Positions 1 to 9,456 of a stretch of 39,539 bases of DNA are shown here, one piece after another; position 1 is the stretch's first letter, and each line of letters opens with the position of its first letter. Source of the DNA: Marinifilum sp. (GTDB lineage Bacteria > Bacteroidota > Bacteroidia > Bacteroidales > CG2-30-32-10). The position numbers were made by a program, and so were the translations under genes. The DNA lies in NCBI GenBank assembly GCA_020718065.1, contig DYDE01000020.1:1-39539 (forward strand), given 5' to 3'. The notes under the pieces are model-generated. The model did not search any database. It had not been told where the DNA came from and saw nothing but the letters and a program-made list of their open reading frames with translations.

Positions 1-116
1 TAAACGACTGTTTTCAAAACAAGAATAACAAAATTATTGGCGTTTTCTTGTTGACACTTAATAGCTCTATTTAAAGTAAATCGTACTTTGTTATCGCCTA
101 TTCATTGTTATAGCTC

Positions 117-1511
117 TTAAGGAATACAATCAACATTTGTATATGTGTCAATTTCAAATTTCCCCACATCTGTAACTTTAAACTTAGCAGCATATTGAGG
201 TGTTGGATTATAACCGATATAAATATTATATTTTACTTCAATATATGCTTGTAATCCTGTTGATGTTAATGGTTGCATCGTTGGGTATTTTGCTTCTAAC
301 AATACAATCAATCCTTCTTTCAATCTAGTATTAAAAGTCTTGGTGTTCTCTTCAATAGATTTTCCTGTAAATGTTCCCAACGAATCTTTCGGATATTTAA
401 TTCCATTGTAAGTGTATGTTCCTGTTCGGTTAACAACTCTAAAATCAAAATTAACACGATAAGCATTTGCACCATACCAATACTCCTCATTCTTGTAATT
501 TTGATTAAAATAGGTACTCTTTTCAGGATCATTTTTTACATAATCACAAATTATTTGATAATCCGAAGCAACCATTGTAAATCTAATAGTTGGATCATAG
601 AACCATGCTTCTCCATTATGTATATATTGATCTAATCTAGTTGCCCTTTCTTTCCATAATGAGCCATCGTAAGTATAAGTTGCTATATGTGTTTGAAGAC
701 CTCCTAAATAAAATTTATAACATAAAACTTTTGTATCATTTGTTTGTGCATAGGGATATTTAATTTTTAAAAAAGCAGGTAAATAATTTTGTGGTAAAAT
801 AGAGGTAGAAAAGTTATCATTAAATCCTGGTTGATTAAAACCTGTACCCATTGCATCGTAATCGGCCATCACAAGAACATAGCTTTTTACAATATCAAGG
901 TTCCATATAGTTCCATTATAAATAAAATAACCATCAACAGAAGAAGTTAAAGAATTTTTATAATTGATAACTAAAAATTGATCTTTAATGGCATTGGGGT
1001 ATATGGTATTTTTAATATAATCAGTAAGTTTTCCCATTTCTGAAACACGAACATAGCCAGAGTCTAGGCCTGCAGCTACATAATCATTTGTAGTTAAAGT
1101 GTATAATTCAACACCTGTTGCAATTGGTAAAGTGGCATTTGCATCTGGTGCTTTTAAGTTATAAGAAGTGCTAAAATCGCTTTGAATATAAACAACAGAG
1201 CCTTTATTTAAAGCTGCGAATTTGTTAGATAGAAATTGATTTGCAGCCGAACTGTAATTAACAATATTTCTATAGGGTCCAAAACTTGTATATGTTTTTA
1301 TTTCTTTTGCAAGCGTGGAGTCCCATTTTGTAATAGCAGTTTTAATTGCCAAAGAACTGAAGGTTGAATAATCAGCTGCTGTCATTGTGTAAGTAATATT
1401 ATCATGATAAGGGGTTTCCATTTTATCAAGATCGTTATAGATGTCTTTATTTGGGTCGCAAGCAGAGAAAAGCAATGTTGCGAATAGGGTAATTAAATAA
1501 AGTTTTTTCAT
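117..1511 (-). CDS. repeat-containing outer-membrane lipoprotein, function unknown
   Basis: The protein has 464 residues. A lipoprotein signal peptide ends in the lipobox LFSAC, so Cys18 is the likely lipidation site. The mature chain appears to be built from repeated modules. Segments starting YTMTAADY (about 41), YTLTTNDY (about 137), YVLVMADY (about 211) and FTMVASDY (about 311) share a T-x-x-DY pattern. Modules end with IYNGTIW (about 197), YTYDGSLW (about 279) or YTYNGIKY (about 366). I do not recognise the family. The gene starts 27 bases downstream of a TonB-dependent receptor gene on the same strand, so the two are probably co-transcribed. A surface lipoprotein that captures substrate or caps the receptor, as in SusD-type pairs, is a reasonable inference, although the sequence does not look like SusD. 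No strong terminator is visible in the 116 bases after the stop. Confidence 0.85.
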   Translation of the reverse strand: MKKLYLITLFATLLFSACDPNKDIYNDLDKMETPYHDNITYTMTAADYSTFSSLAIKTAITKWDSTLAKEIKTYTSFGPYRNIVNYSSAANQFLSNKFAALNKGSVVYIQSDFSTSYNLKAPDANATLPIATGVELYTLTTNDYVAAGLDSGYVRVSEMGKLTDYIKNTIYPNAIKDQFLVINYKNSLTSSVDGYFIYNGTIWNLDIVKSYVLVMADYDAMGTGFNQPGFNDNFSTSILPQNYLPAFLKIKYPYAQTNDTKVLCYKFYLGGLQTHIATYTYDGSLWKERATRLDQYIHNGEAWFYDPTIRFTMVASDYQIICDYVKNDPEKSTYFNQNYKNEEYWYGANAYRVNFDFRVVNRTGTYTYNGIKYPKDSLGTFTGKSIEENTKTFNTRLKEGLIVLLEAKYPTMQPLTSTGLQAYIEVKYNIYIGYNPTPQYAAKFKVTDVGKFEIDTYTNVDCIP

Positions 1512-1538
1512 ATTATAATTATATTAATGTGTGATTAA

Positions 1539-4088
1539 TTAAAAATTTATTTTTAATGAAAGGGTGGCAGTACGTCCAAAACCGTAAAATACAGTTGAAG
1601 TAAATGCATCATGATTTGATCCATCAGTAGCATCAGCTAAATATTCCACATCAAAAATATTATCAACATTTCCTATGAGTGTAGCATCCAATTTGCCAAT
1701 ATTAAAAAGATATTTTACATTTAAATCAAATAAATGATATGCTGGAAGTTTCCAGGCGTCTTTTCCTTTATCTGCAGATGAACTACGACCAGTAATATCA
1801 AAATATGCATAAAGATTAGCTGCATAATTATAATCAAAACCAAGTTTAACTTTAGGAAATATTTCATAATTAAGCGATAGAGATGCGGTAGTTTGGGCTG
1901 CATCTCCAACATGAATCCCATCAGCAAAAATAGAATCAGTACGAACATATACATTGTTTATATCATATATTTCTGCAACTACATCTTTATCCCATCTCCA
2001 GTCTCCAACAGAAGCCATCACAGAAATGTCGAATTTAGGAACAGGGCTTGAATTTAACGAAAGCTCAATTCCTTTGTGTAAAGCATTTAATCCAGTTATG
2101 TTTACCAAATCATTACCATTGGTTCTTGTTAATGCTTTATCAAGCCATGAAGTTTGATAAACTGTTAAATTTGCAGATAGAATCTTTGAACGAAAGCCAT
2201 AACCAGCTTCATACGACATAACTCTTTCTGGTTTAACACCTTCGTTAGTTGCATTTGTAGGATATTTATAAACAAATGAAAAATATGGAGCTCTTAGAAA
2301 ATAACCAGCATTGATAAATATGTTGTGGTTTCTATTTAAATTATAATTAGCTCCACCTTTGAAACTATAACCTAAAAAGTTTTTCTTTTCACTAGCTTGT
2401 CCTTGTTCTGGTGTATATAGGAAATAATCGAATCTTTGATATGTTGTATTAGAAACAGCAGCTGAAAGAAAAACAGAGTATTTATCAACAACATATTCAG
2501 CTTGACCAAACAATCCTTCCCACGTTACTTCGCCAATATAATCCCTATTAGCTTTATCTCCCACTTGCAATGGAGAACCAACAGTCCTGTTTACGTTATT
2601 GGTTACATCAATATAATAATCACCTCCAAGCAAATCCGTAATTTCGGTATAATGATAACCTTTGTAATATCTACCATCAATTCCTGCTGTAATATTGAAA
2701 TTTCCTATCTGTTTATTAAAATTAGATAAAATACCATACCAGTCATGAGAATTCATGTCCATTTGGACTACAGCTTTGGAGCCCACTTGTGATGACTTGT
2801 TAGAATCTAAAACTGCTTCCCAGTTTAAATGCCCGTCATTGGTGATAAGAGTCATATCATACGGTTTGCCATTGCTTTGATATTGTAACCAATTTGCGTT
2901 TGTTCCTCTAATTCTTCTTCCACCACCGCGACCAAATGAAGCATAAACAGCTGTTGATAAATTTGTCTTTTCATTTATAATCCATGTATGGTTGAGTGAC
3001 ATTTGAGGTTTATGGTACTTATTGTATTGTATGGAATATATTTTTCCATTAAGATAACCATAATCTGTGTTTAGTTTTCCTTCTAAAGGACTTTTGCGAT
3101 AGTCTTGAATGGAGTGTTTATAATATCGCTGGTTATGCCATTGAGGAGCACCAAAAACAGTATAAGATAATTGATGTTTTTCATTAATTTTCTTAGCAAC
3201 GTTAAGAAAGTATGACCAACCTTCAAAATTGGTTCCTGTTATATAACCATCTCCTGTTGTATGAGAACCATTTGCTGTTATGGCCCATCCATTTTCCATC
3301 AAACCGGTTGATAAAGTAAAGGCTGTTTTTTGATAATTGTCATTTCCCATACCATAATAAATGGAGCCACCTTTTTTAGCATCAATTGATTTTGTAATAA
3401 TGTTAATAGTTCCACCAACAGAAGACAATGCTAATTTTGAGGCACCTAATCCTCGCTGAACTTGCATAGTTCTTGTTACATCAGAAAGCCCCGCCCAATT
3501 AGACCAATAAACAGTACCGCTTTCCATATCGTTAACAGGAACACCATTAATTAAAACACCTATATTGTTTGAAGAAAAACCTCGTAAATTAATTCTTCCA
3601 TCACCAAATCCACCACCTGTTTTTGTTGCATAAACACTGGGAGTTGACTTTAATATTTCTGGAAATTCACGAGTTCCAAGTTTTTCTTGTATCAACATTG
3701 GATTGATTGTGGAAACTGATATTGGTGTTTTTCTATCAATAGCAAATGAAGCTACAATTTTAATTTCATCCAAACCAATTGCATCATTTTCTAATGTTAT
3801 TGTGCCAAGATCCTTGGTTTCCCCGTTCGAAATAGTTACAGGGATAGATTTTTTAGAATAACCTATAAAGCTGATTTCTAAATTAAATTCACCAGGTTTA
3901 ACTTTAAAAGAAAAACTGCCATCAAGTGCAGAAGTTGTTCCTGTTCCGGATCCTTCTACCATGATAATGGCTCCTATTAATTCCTCATTGGTTTTGGCAT
4001 CAATGATTTTGCCCTTTATTAATGTCTGTGCATAAAGTGATGACAACATTAAAAAGCTAATTACTAAAATAAGTAAAGGTTTTTTCAT
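1539..4088 (-). CDS. TonB-dependent outer-membrane receptor
   Basis: The protein has 849 residues. It starts with a signal peptide (MKKPLLILVISFLMLSSLYA), then a carboxypeptidase-regulatory-like domain at about 26-80 (GKIIDAKTNEELIGA, SFIGY). A plug domain at about 115-235 contains INLRGFSSNNIGVLINGVPV and ends near VGGTINIITK. The rest is a beta-barrel rich in alternating aromatic residues that ends LSLKINF, with the terminal Phe usual for outer-membrane barrels. No N-terminal STN domain is present, so this receptor is unlikely to signal through the FecR protein encoded nearby. It is probably the first gene of a two-gene unit with the lipoprotein gene at 117-1511. The substrate cannot be read from the sequence. 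The length suits a siderophore, cobalamin or small-peptide receptor better than a roughly 1,000-residue SusC protein. Confidence 0.93.
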   Translation of the reverse strand: MKKPLLILVISFLMLSSLYAQTLIKGKIIDAKTNEELIGAIIMVEGSGTGTTSALDGSFSFKVKPGEFNLEISFIGYSKKSIPVTISNGETKDLGTITLENDAIGLDEIKIVASFAIDRKTPISVSTINPMLIQEKLGTREFPEILKSTPSVYATKTGGGFGDGRINLRGFSSNNIGVLINGVPVNDMESGTVYWSNWAGLSDVTRTMQVQRGLGASKLALSSVGGTINIITKSIDAKKGGSIYYGMGNDNYQKTAFTLSTGLMENGWAITANGSHTTGDGYITGTNFEGWSYFLNVAKKINEKHQLSYTVFGAPQWHNQRYYKHSIQDYRKSPLEGKLNTDYGYLNGKIYSIQYNKYHKPQMSLNHTWIINEKTNLSTAVYASFGRGGGRRIRGTNANWLQYQSNGKPYDMTLITNDGHLNWEAVLDSNKSSQVGSKAVVQMDMNSHDWYGILSNFNKQIGNFNITAGIDGRYYKGYHYTEITDLLGGDYYIDVTNNVNRTVGSPLQVGDKANRDYIGEVTWEGLFGQAEYVVDKYSVFLSAAVSNTTYQRFDYFLYTPEQGQASEKKNFLGYSFKGGANYNLNRNHNIFINAGYFLRAPYFSFVYKYPTNATNEGVKPERVMSYEAGYGFRSKILSANLTVYQTSWLDKALTRTNGNDLVNITGLNALHKGIELSLNSSPVPKFDISVMASVGDWRWDKDVVAEIYDINNVYVRTDSIFADGIHVGDAAQTTASLSLNYEIFPKVKLGFDYNYAANLYAYFDITGRSSSADKGKDAWKLPAYHLFDLNVKYLFNIGKLDATLIGNVDNIFDVEYLADATDGSNHDAFTSTVFYGFGRTATLSLKINF

Positions 4089-4225
4089 AAAAATATATGT
4101 TTAGTTTATAAATATATTCTTTTGCAAGATATGTAAAATAATTATTGAACTAAAATATTAATAAGAATTAATGAAAAATTAATATTGATTTTAACCTTCT
4201 GTTTTTTATTACTATTAAAATTCTG

Positions 4226-4233
4226 TATGTTTG
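4226..4233 (+). promoter_or_regulatory. Bacteroidota -7 box (TATGTTTG) upstream of the sigma operon
   Basis: TATGTTTG matches the Bacteroidota -7 consensus TAnnTTTG exactly. No clear TTTG -33 element lies 17-23 bases upstream. The box overlaps the only conventional start codon of the sigma factor gene (TTG at 4231), which bears on where translation really begins. The divergent intergenic region 4089-4230 is AT-rich, and I see no other clear signal in it. Confidence 0.45.
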
Positions 4234-4836
4234 TATTATCAAACATGCATAAATAATTTTATTCTGAATACTGAAGAACAAAATATAATAAATACTCTTG
4301 ATGAAGCTACTTTTCAATTGCTTTTTAAAAGTAATTTTAAAGGGCTTTGTTGGTTTGCTGTAAAATATGTGAAGGACTTGGATACCGCCAAGGAGATTGT
4401 TCAAGATGCGTTTATCGCTTTATGGGAAAAAAGAGAAAGTATTGATTTATCTAAGCCAGTGAAATCGTATCTTTCTACTATGATTTATAATAAAAGTCTT
4501 AATTACTTGCGAGATAACAAAAAGTTCAACAAAGATATACTTAGTTTCGAAAATATTTATCCAGATGCAGGTTATCACCAAACAAACAAGCTTATAGAAG
4601 AGGAAATAAGCAGGAAAATTAAGAGTGCAATTGAAGAATTGCCCGAAAAATGCAGAGAAGTTTTTGTACTAAGTCGTTACGAAAACCTGAAATATCAACA
4701 AATTGCGGATAAACTTCAAATTTCTGTAAAAACAGTGGAGGCTCAAATGTCGAAAGCATTGCAACATATGAGAACAAGGCTGGTTGATTATATAACTATA
4801 ATGATGATTTTTTATAGCATATTTAAAAACAAATAA
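4231..4836 (+). CDS. ECF-type RNA polymerase sigma-70 factor
   Basis: About 200 residues long. Region 2 is visible at about 24-100 (ATFQLLFKSNFKGLCWFAVK, then EIVQDAFIALWEKRE and YLSTMIYNKSLNYLRDN). Region 4 lies at about 132-190 (IEELPEKCREVFVLSRYENL, QQIADKLQISVKTVEAQMSK). This architecture matches the ECF sigma family expanded in Bacteroidota. Such factors are held by a membrane FecR anti-sigma factor and released by a substrate-loaded TonB receptor. The three following genes (FecR, STN-type TonB receptor, DUF4249 lipoprotein) fit that circuit. The start is uncertain. No in-frame ATG lies before region 2, and TTG at 4231 is the only standard alternative. ATT at 4261 and a one-base frameshift linking ATG 4245 to this frame are other possibilities. 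Confidence 0.93.
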   Translation: MYYQTCINNFILNTEEQNIINTLDEATFQLLFKSNFKGLCWFAVKYVKDLDTAKEIVQDAFIALWEKRESIDLSKPVKSYLSTMIYNKSLNYLRDNKKFNKDILSFENIYPDAGYHQTNKLIEEEISRKIKSAIEELPEKCREVFVLSRYENLKYQQIADKLQISVKTVEAQMSKALQHMRTRLVDYITIMMIFYSIFKNK

Positions 4837-4897
4837 AATTATTAAAATGAATAAGGGTAATAACAAACTTGTGTGTATTAGAGTTGTAAGTTAGAAA

Positions 4898-5908
4898 ATG
4901 GAAAACAATTCAACATACTATATAGACCTGATTACAAGGTATTTCACCGCAGAGGCAAGCGAGCAGGAAATGTTTTTGTTAACGGATTGGATAAAAACAA
5001 GTCCCGATAATCAGAAAATATTTGATGAGTATTATAAAACCTGGTTGAATTTAGAAAAAGAAAAAATTGAACAATTTGTTGATGTTGATAAAGAGTGGAT
5101 TAATATTAATAAAGTATTAAAACAAAAAAAACAAACCAAAGTTATTCCATTAAGTCCCAAGCCTAAAACATTTTTCAGAATATTGAAGTATGCTGCTGTT
5201 TTTGTATTTATTGCCGTATCAATTACTACATTATATTATTATTTTAGCAAACCCGGAACACAACAATTACTTGCAAAATCAAATACTATAGAAAGTAAAC
5301 TTCCTGACGGGACTTCTGTAACTTTAAATACAGGTTCATCACTGGAATATCCTGAAAAATTTGAAAAAAATAAAAGGTCTGTTAAACTAAAAGGAGAAGC
5401 TTATTTTAATGTTGCCCATGATGTTAGCAAACCTTTTATTATTGCAGCCGATGACATAATGGTTGAAGTACTTGGAACCTCTTTTTATGTGAATACAGAT
5501 AATTTAAATGGTAAAGTAGAAGTTATTTTAACAAGTGGCAAAGTTGCTGTTTATCATAAAGACAAACCAATTGAAAAGATAATAATGGTTCCCGGTGAGA
5601 AATTAGAGTTATCCAAAAACCAAAATGATTTTTCCAAAACGATAAATGAAGATGATAATTATCTTGCATGGAAAACAAAAAAACTTATATTTACTGATGA
5701 ACCATTAACTAAAATTGTAAAAACATTAAATAAAGTATATCGTTCTAAAATTCAAATAAAAGACAACAATATTGCGAATTGTAAAATAACTGCGACCTTT
5801 GACAATCAATCATTAGATGCAGTACTGAATGTAATAGAAGCTACTGTTGATGTAAATATTAGCAAAACTGCAGATATAATTCAAATTTCAGGGAAAGGAT
5901 GCAATTAA
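4898..5908 (+). CDS. FecR-family anti-sigma factor with C-terminal DUF4974 domain
   Basis: The protein has 336 residues. The N-terminal cytoplasmic part (about 1-90) contains YFTAEASEQEMFLLTDWIK and would bind the sigma factor. One transmembrane helix follows at about 91-113 (KYAAVFVFIAVSITTLYYYF). A periplasmic FecR domain runs from about 125 to 225 (LPDGTSVTLNTGSSLEYPE, VKLKGEAYFNVAHD, VEVLGTSFYVNT). The C-terminal DUF4974 domain (about 260-336) starts LIFTDEPLTKIVKTLNKVY and is an STN-like fold. The gene begins 61 bases after the sigma gene and overlaps the next gene by 10 bases, so translation is probably coupled to the receptor. By analogy with Fec/Pup systems, it relays receptor occupancy across the inner membrane. 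Confidence 0.95.
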   Translation: MENNSTYYIDLITRYFTAEASEQEMFLLTDWIKTSPDNQKIFDEYYKTWLNLEKEKIEQFVDVDKEWININKVLKQKKQTKVIPLSPKPKTFFRILKYAAVFVFIAVSITTLYYYFSKPGTQQLLAKSNTIESKLPDGTSVTLNTGSSLEYPEKFEKNKRSVKLKGEAYFNVAHDVSKPFIIAADDIMVEVLGTSFYVNTDNLNGKVEVILTSGKVAVYHKDKPIEKIIMVPGEKLELSKNQNDFSKTINEDDNYLAWKTKKLIFTDEPLTKIVKTLNKVYRSKIQIKDNNIANCKITATFDNQSLDAVLNVIEATVDVNISKTADIIQISGKGCN

Positions 5909-8583
5909 AACCTGTTTATAAATTCTTATTAAATTTAAAAAAAAACGTATTCTATGGTTTTTTTGTTTTGATATTGCTGTGTCTTACAAATCTTGTTTTT
6001 GCTCAGGATTTGAACAAAAAGATAAGTATCAAAATGAAAGATAAACCATTGAATGAAGTAATAAATGAAATCAGTAAGCAAGGGCAGATTAATTTTTCAT
6101 ACAGTTCACAGATAATTGCTGTTGATAAAAAAGTCAGTATTAAAGCAAAAAACAAATCTGTAAAAGTAATACTTGATGAGGTGTTGGTTAAAAATGGCAT
6201 AGATTATGTGTTGGTTGAAAACCAAATTATTTTAAAACTTCAAAAGAAAGAAATTGTTATTAAACCCGATGACATTTCAAAAGAAAAAACGAAGTTCACA
6301 ATTAGCGGATACTTAAAAGATAAATTAACTGGCGAAATCTTAATTGGTGCTTATGTTTATGCTAAAGGAACTTTTTTTGGCACAACCACAAATGCTTATG
6401 GTTTTTATTCAATTACTCTACCTGAAGGATTTTACCAGATGGTTTTTTCACTAATTGGTTATAAAGGAATTATTCAGGATATTGAGCTGAAAGAAAACAA
6501 AAAAATTTCAGTAGAATTGGAACTTGCTCAATTAAATATAAAAGAAGTTGAGATTATTGCAGATAATAAAGAATCTGAACTTCGCAACAATCAGCTCAGC
6601 GAAATAAGGTTTTCGCTCAAAACTTTAAGTCAATTGCCAGGTTTTGTAGGAGATGTGGATATTATCAAGTCATTACAAGCTGTTCCAGGAATAAGAGCAT
6701 ATGGTGATGGATCTTCGCTTTTTTATGTGAGAGGAGGAAATAGTGATCAAAATATGTTGTTGATAGATGAAGCCCCTATTTACAATCCTTCGCATTTATT
6801 TGGATTCTTTTCGGCTATAGCACCTGATGCCATCAAAGATGTTGAGGCATATAAGGGAGATTTTCCAGCTAATTATGGAGGAAGATTATCATCAGTAATC
6901 GACATTAAAATTAAAGACGGCAATATGAAACGTTTTGGCTTTTCTGGAAGCATTGGTCCTTATACTTCCGATCTTTCGCTTGAGGGACCTATTGTAAGAG
7001 ACAGAAGCTCCTTTTTTGTATCTGCTAGAAAATCTAATATTAATTGGTTATTTAAAAATGAAAAATCAGTAAACATAAATTTTTATGATTTTAATACAAA
7101 ATTAAATTTGAAACTTAATGATAATAATAGATTTTATATTTCTTTATACAGTGGAAAAGATGATATTAGTAGAGATCTCTCACCAAGAAAATTTGGTATT
7201 AGCTGGGATAATACAGTTACTACTTTTCGCTGGAACCATATTTTCAATAGTAAACTTTTTTCTAATACTACTTTTTATACAAGCAAATATAATTATTATC
7301 TCCATATCAGAAAAGACTCGAATGATTACTGGAACTCAACAATATCCCATAGCGCATTTAAAACAGATTTTACATGGTATGCCAATAATAATAATACTGT
7401 AAAAAGTGGAATAGAATTAGGTGCTCACTTTTTTAATCCGGGGAATGTTCATTTTTCTAATAATGAAATTCAGCAAAATACACCGGAAATTTCTAAGTAT
7501 AATTCAAGAGAATATGATTATTACCTTTGCAATGAGCAACAATTAACCAAAAAAATCTCTTTACGTTATGGAATTCGAATTCCGGTTTGGCAAAATATTG
7601 GGGAAACCACAGTTTATCTGTATAATGTAAATTTCCAAGTAATGGATACTATTAAATATGGTGATAAAATACCATATTCAACATATTCAAGTATAGACCC
7701 AAGAATAAATATTAAGTATTCAATTGGCAAGTTATCAGCTATAAAAGCAAGTTACAGCAGAGCTACTCAATTTATTCAATTAATAACTAATTCAACAAGT
7801 CCTTTTACTTCATTGGAAGTATGGATTCCTTGTGGTCCTAATATTAAACCTCAAAAAGCTGATCAATATGCATTGGGGTATTTTACTCAGTTTAGCAAAC
7901 ATAAAATAAATTTTTCAGTTGAAACTTTTTATAAGAAATTTTATAATCAGATAGATTATAAAGATCATGCAAACTTGCTTTTTAACCCTTTAATTGAAGG
8001 AGAACTTAGATTTGGTAAAGCCTGGTCTTATGGTGTGGAGTTTATGTTAAGAAAAACAGAAGGACAATTTACTGGCTGGGTTGGATATACCTATTCAAGA
8101 GCTTTCAAACAAACTGATGGTATTAACAATAGCAATTCTTATCCAACTTCTTATGATAGTCCAAACAATATCTGTTCAAATTTTTCATATGAAACAAAAA
8201 AACATTGGGCTTTTTCTGCAAATTGGATTTATTACACAGGAAGTGCAATTTCTACCCCAATAAGTTTTTATTATTATAATGGATATAATGTTCCTATATA
8301 TGGTGAAAAGAACAATGATAGGCTACCCGATTATCATAGACTTGATGTTTCTGTTACATTTAAATTAAGCAAACCAACCAGAAAATACCAGCACAGTGTT
8401 ATATTTACATTATACAATGCTTATAAAAGGAACAATCCTATTTTAGTTAATTTCAATAAAATTATGGATAATAAAGGCAATTTTGTTATTCCTTCAAATT
8501 TAAATGGTGATTATGAAATAATCCCAACAACTTTATCTGTCGCAGGCAGAATTCCTGCATTAACATATAATTTTAAATTCTGA
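5899..8583 (+). CDS. TonB-dependent receptor with STN signalling domain
   Basis: The protein has 894 residues. The signal peptide extends to about residue 35 (ILLCLTNLVFAQ). An STN (secretin/TonB short N-terminal) domain lies at about 38-115 (KKISIKMKDKPLNEVINEIS). A carboxypeptidase-regulatory-like domain follows at about 133-195 (FTISGYLKDKLTGEILIGAY, FSLIGYKG), then a plug at about 240-350 (VDIIKSLQAVPGIRAYGDG, FYVRGGNSDQNMLLIDEAP, NYGGRLSSVIDI). The barrel ends ALTYNFKF. The STN domain is expected to touch the FecR protein in the periplasm and switch on the ECF sigma factor. The ATG overlaps the fecR stop by 10 bases and is the only start that keeps the signal peptide. Substrate unknown. 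Confidence 0.95.
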   Translation: MQLKPVYKFLLNLKKNVFYGFFVLILLCLTNLVFAQDLNKKISIKMKDKPLNEVINEISKQGQINFSYSSQIIAVDKKVSIKAKNKSVKVILDEVLVKNGIDYVLVENQIILKLQKKEIVIKPDDISKEKTKFTISGYLKDKLTGEILIGAYVYAKGTFFGTTTNAYGFYSITLPEGFYQMVFSLIGYKGIIQDIELKENKKISVELELAQLNIKEVEIIADNKESELRNNQLSEIRFSLKTLSQLPGFVGDVDIIKSLQAVPGIRAYGDGSSLFYVRGGNSDQNMLLIDEAPIYNPSHLFGFFSAIAPDAIKDVEAYKGDFPANYGGRLSSVIDIKIKDGNMKRFGFSGSIGPYTSDLSLEGPIVRDRSSFFVSARKSNINWLFKNEKSVNINFYDFNTKLNLKLNDNNRFYISLYSGKDDISRDLSPRKFGISWDNTVTTFRWNHIFNSKLFSNTTFYTSKYNYYLHIRKDSNDYWNSTISHSAFKTDFTWYANNNNTVKSGIELGAHFFNPGNVHFSNNEIQQNTPEISKYNSREYDYYLCNEQQLTKKISLRYGIRIPVWQNIGETTVYLYNVNFQVMDTIKYGDKIPYSTYSSIDPRINIKYSIGKLSAIKASYSRATQFIQLITNSTSPFTSLEVWIPCGPNIKPQKADQYALGYFTQFSKHKINFSVETFYKKFYNQIDYKDHANLLFNPLIEGELRFGKAWSYGVEFMLRKTEGQFTGWVGYTYSRAFKQTDGINNSNSYPTSYDSPNNICSNFSYETKKHWAFSANWIYYTGSAISTPISFYYYNGYNVPIYGEKNNDRLPDYHRLDVSVTFKLSKPTRKYQHSVIFTLYNAYKRNNPILVNFNKIMDNKGNFVIPSNLNGDYEIIPTTLSVAGRIPALTYNFKF

Positions 8584-9404
8584 TGCGAAAATTATTATAT
8601 TTAATTTTAATTGCATTTTTTTTATCTAGCTGTGAAAAAAAGGTCGAATGGCAGCTTCAAACTGTGAATACAAATTTAATTGTTGTTGACGGAATTATTA
8701 CTAATGAACCAAAGACACATACTATTATTATAAACTATCCGGTTACGCAAATAAATGAAAAACCAGAACCAGTTACTGGAGCAACTGTATTAATAAGTGA
8801 TGGTGATTCTACATATACTTTAACCGAACAGCCCGTTAACACTGGTAGGTATAATACAAACAATAATTTTTCAGGACAAATTAATAAAACATATAGTCTT
8901 TTAATAAATTATAATAACAAAGTATATACAGCTAAAACTTATATGGTAAGGGGTTTGGAAATAAATCCCGGAAATATTTATTTAAAAAACCCGAATAATA
9001 ATCTATATCATTTATGTTGGGTGGCACCTCCATTCAATACACCAAAACCTGCAATGTGGGAAGTTATTATTGATTGGTCTATGTTGCCAGAATATAATAA
9101 TTTTAATCCTGATTCTTGTAAATCCAGATTATTGTTTTATACATTACCAACATTAGATGTAAGTCAAATATTTGCTCCGGAAATTGAAAAAGTTTTTTTT
9201 CCTAAGGGATCTGTAATAAATTTACGAAGATATTCTTTGAATAAAGAACATGCTGAATTTATCAGGTCGTTATTGTTAGAAACCAATTGGCAGGGAGGGG
9301 TTTTTAGCTCTGTTCCTGCTAATGTTTTAACAAATTTAAGTAATGGAGCTATGGGTTACTTTGGAGCTTGTGAAGTAGTTTCAGTTTCTCAAACAGTACA
9401 ATAA
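8583..9404 (+). CDS. DUF4249-type lipoprotein
   Basis: The protein has 273 residues. A lipoprotein signal MRKLLYLILIAFFLSSC gives Cys17 as the lipidation site. The following segment (LIVVDGIITNEPKTHTIIIN, PVTGATVLISDGDSTYTL, YSLLINYNNKVYTA) is typical of DUF4249, a beta-rich family encoded next to STN-type TonB receptors in Bacteroidota. Its ATG shares one base with the receptor stop (TGATG), a tightly coupled last gene of the sigma/FecR/receptor operon. The protein is probably an outer-membrane partner of the receptor. Its biochemical role is unknown. Confidence 0.85.
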   Translation: MRKLLYLILIAFFLSSCEKKVEWQLQTVNTNLIVVDGIITNEPKTHTIIINYPVTQINEKPEPVTGATVLISDGDSTYTLTEQPVNTGRYNTNNNFSGQINKTYSLLINYNNKVYTAKTYMVRGLEINPGNIYLKNPNNNLYHLCWVAPPFNTPKPAMWEVIIDWSMLPEYNNFNPDSCKSRLLFYTLPTLDVSQIFAPEIEKVFFPKGSVINLRRYSLNKEHAEFIRSLLLETNWQGGVFSSVPANVLTNLSNGAMGYFGACEVVSVSQTVQ

Positions 9405-9435
9405 AAAAGGAGCTGAAATTAATCAGCCCCCTTTT
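9405..9435. terminator. bidirectional hairpin terminator between convergent genes
   Basis: GCTGA (9412-9416) pairs with TCAGC (9423-9427) around an AATTAA loop. The stem extends, with a mismatch and a bulged C, through GG/CC and flanking A/T tracts (A run 9403-9408, T run 9432-9435). It lies immediately after the plus-strand DUF4249 stop and 22 bases beyond the minus-strand stop at 9457, so it can serve both genes. Confidence 0.7.
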
Positions 9436-9456
9436 CAATGAAGTTTAACATTCATT

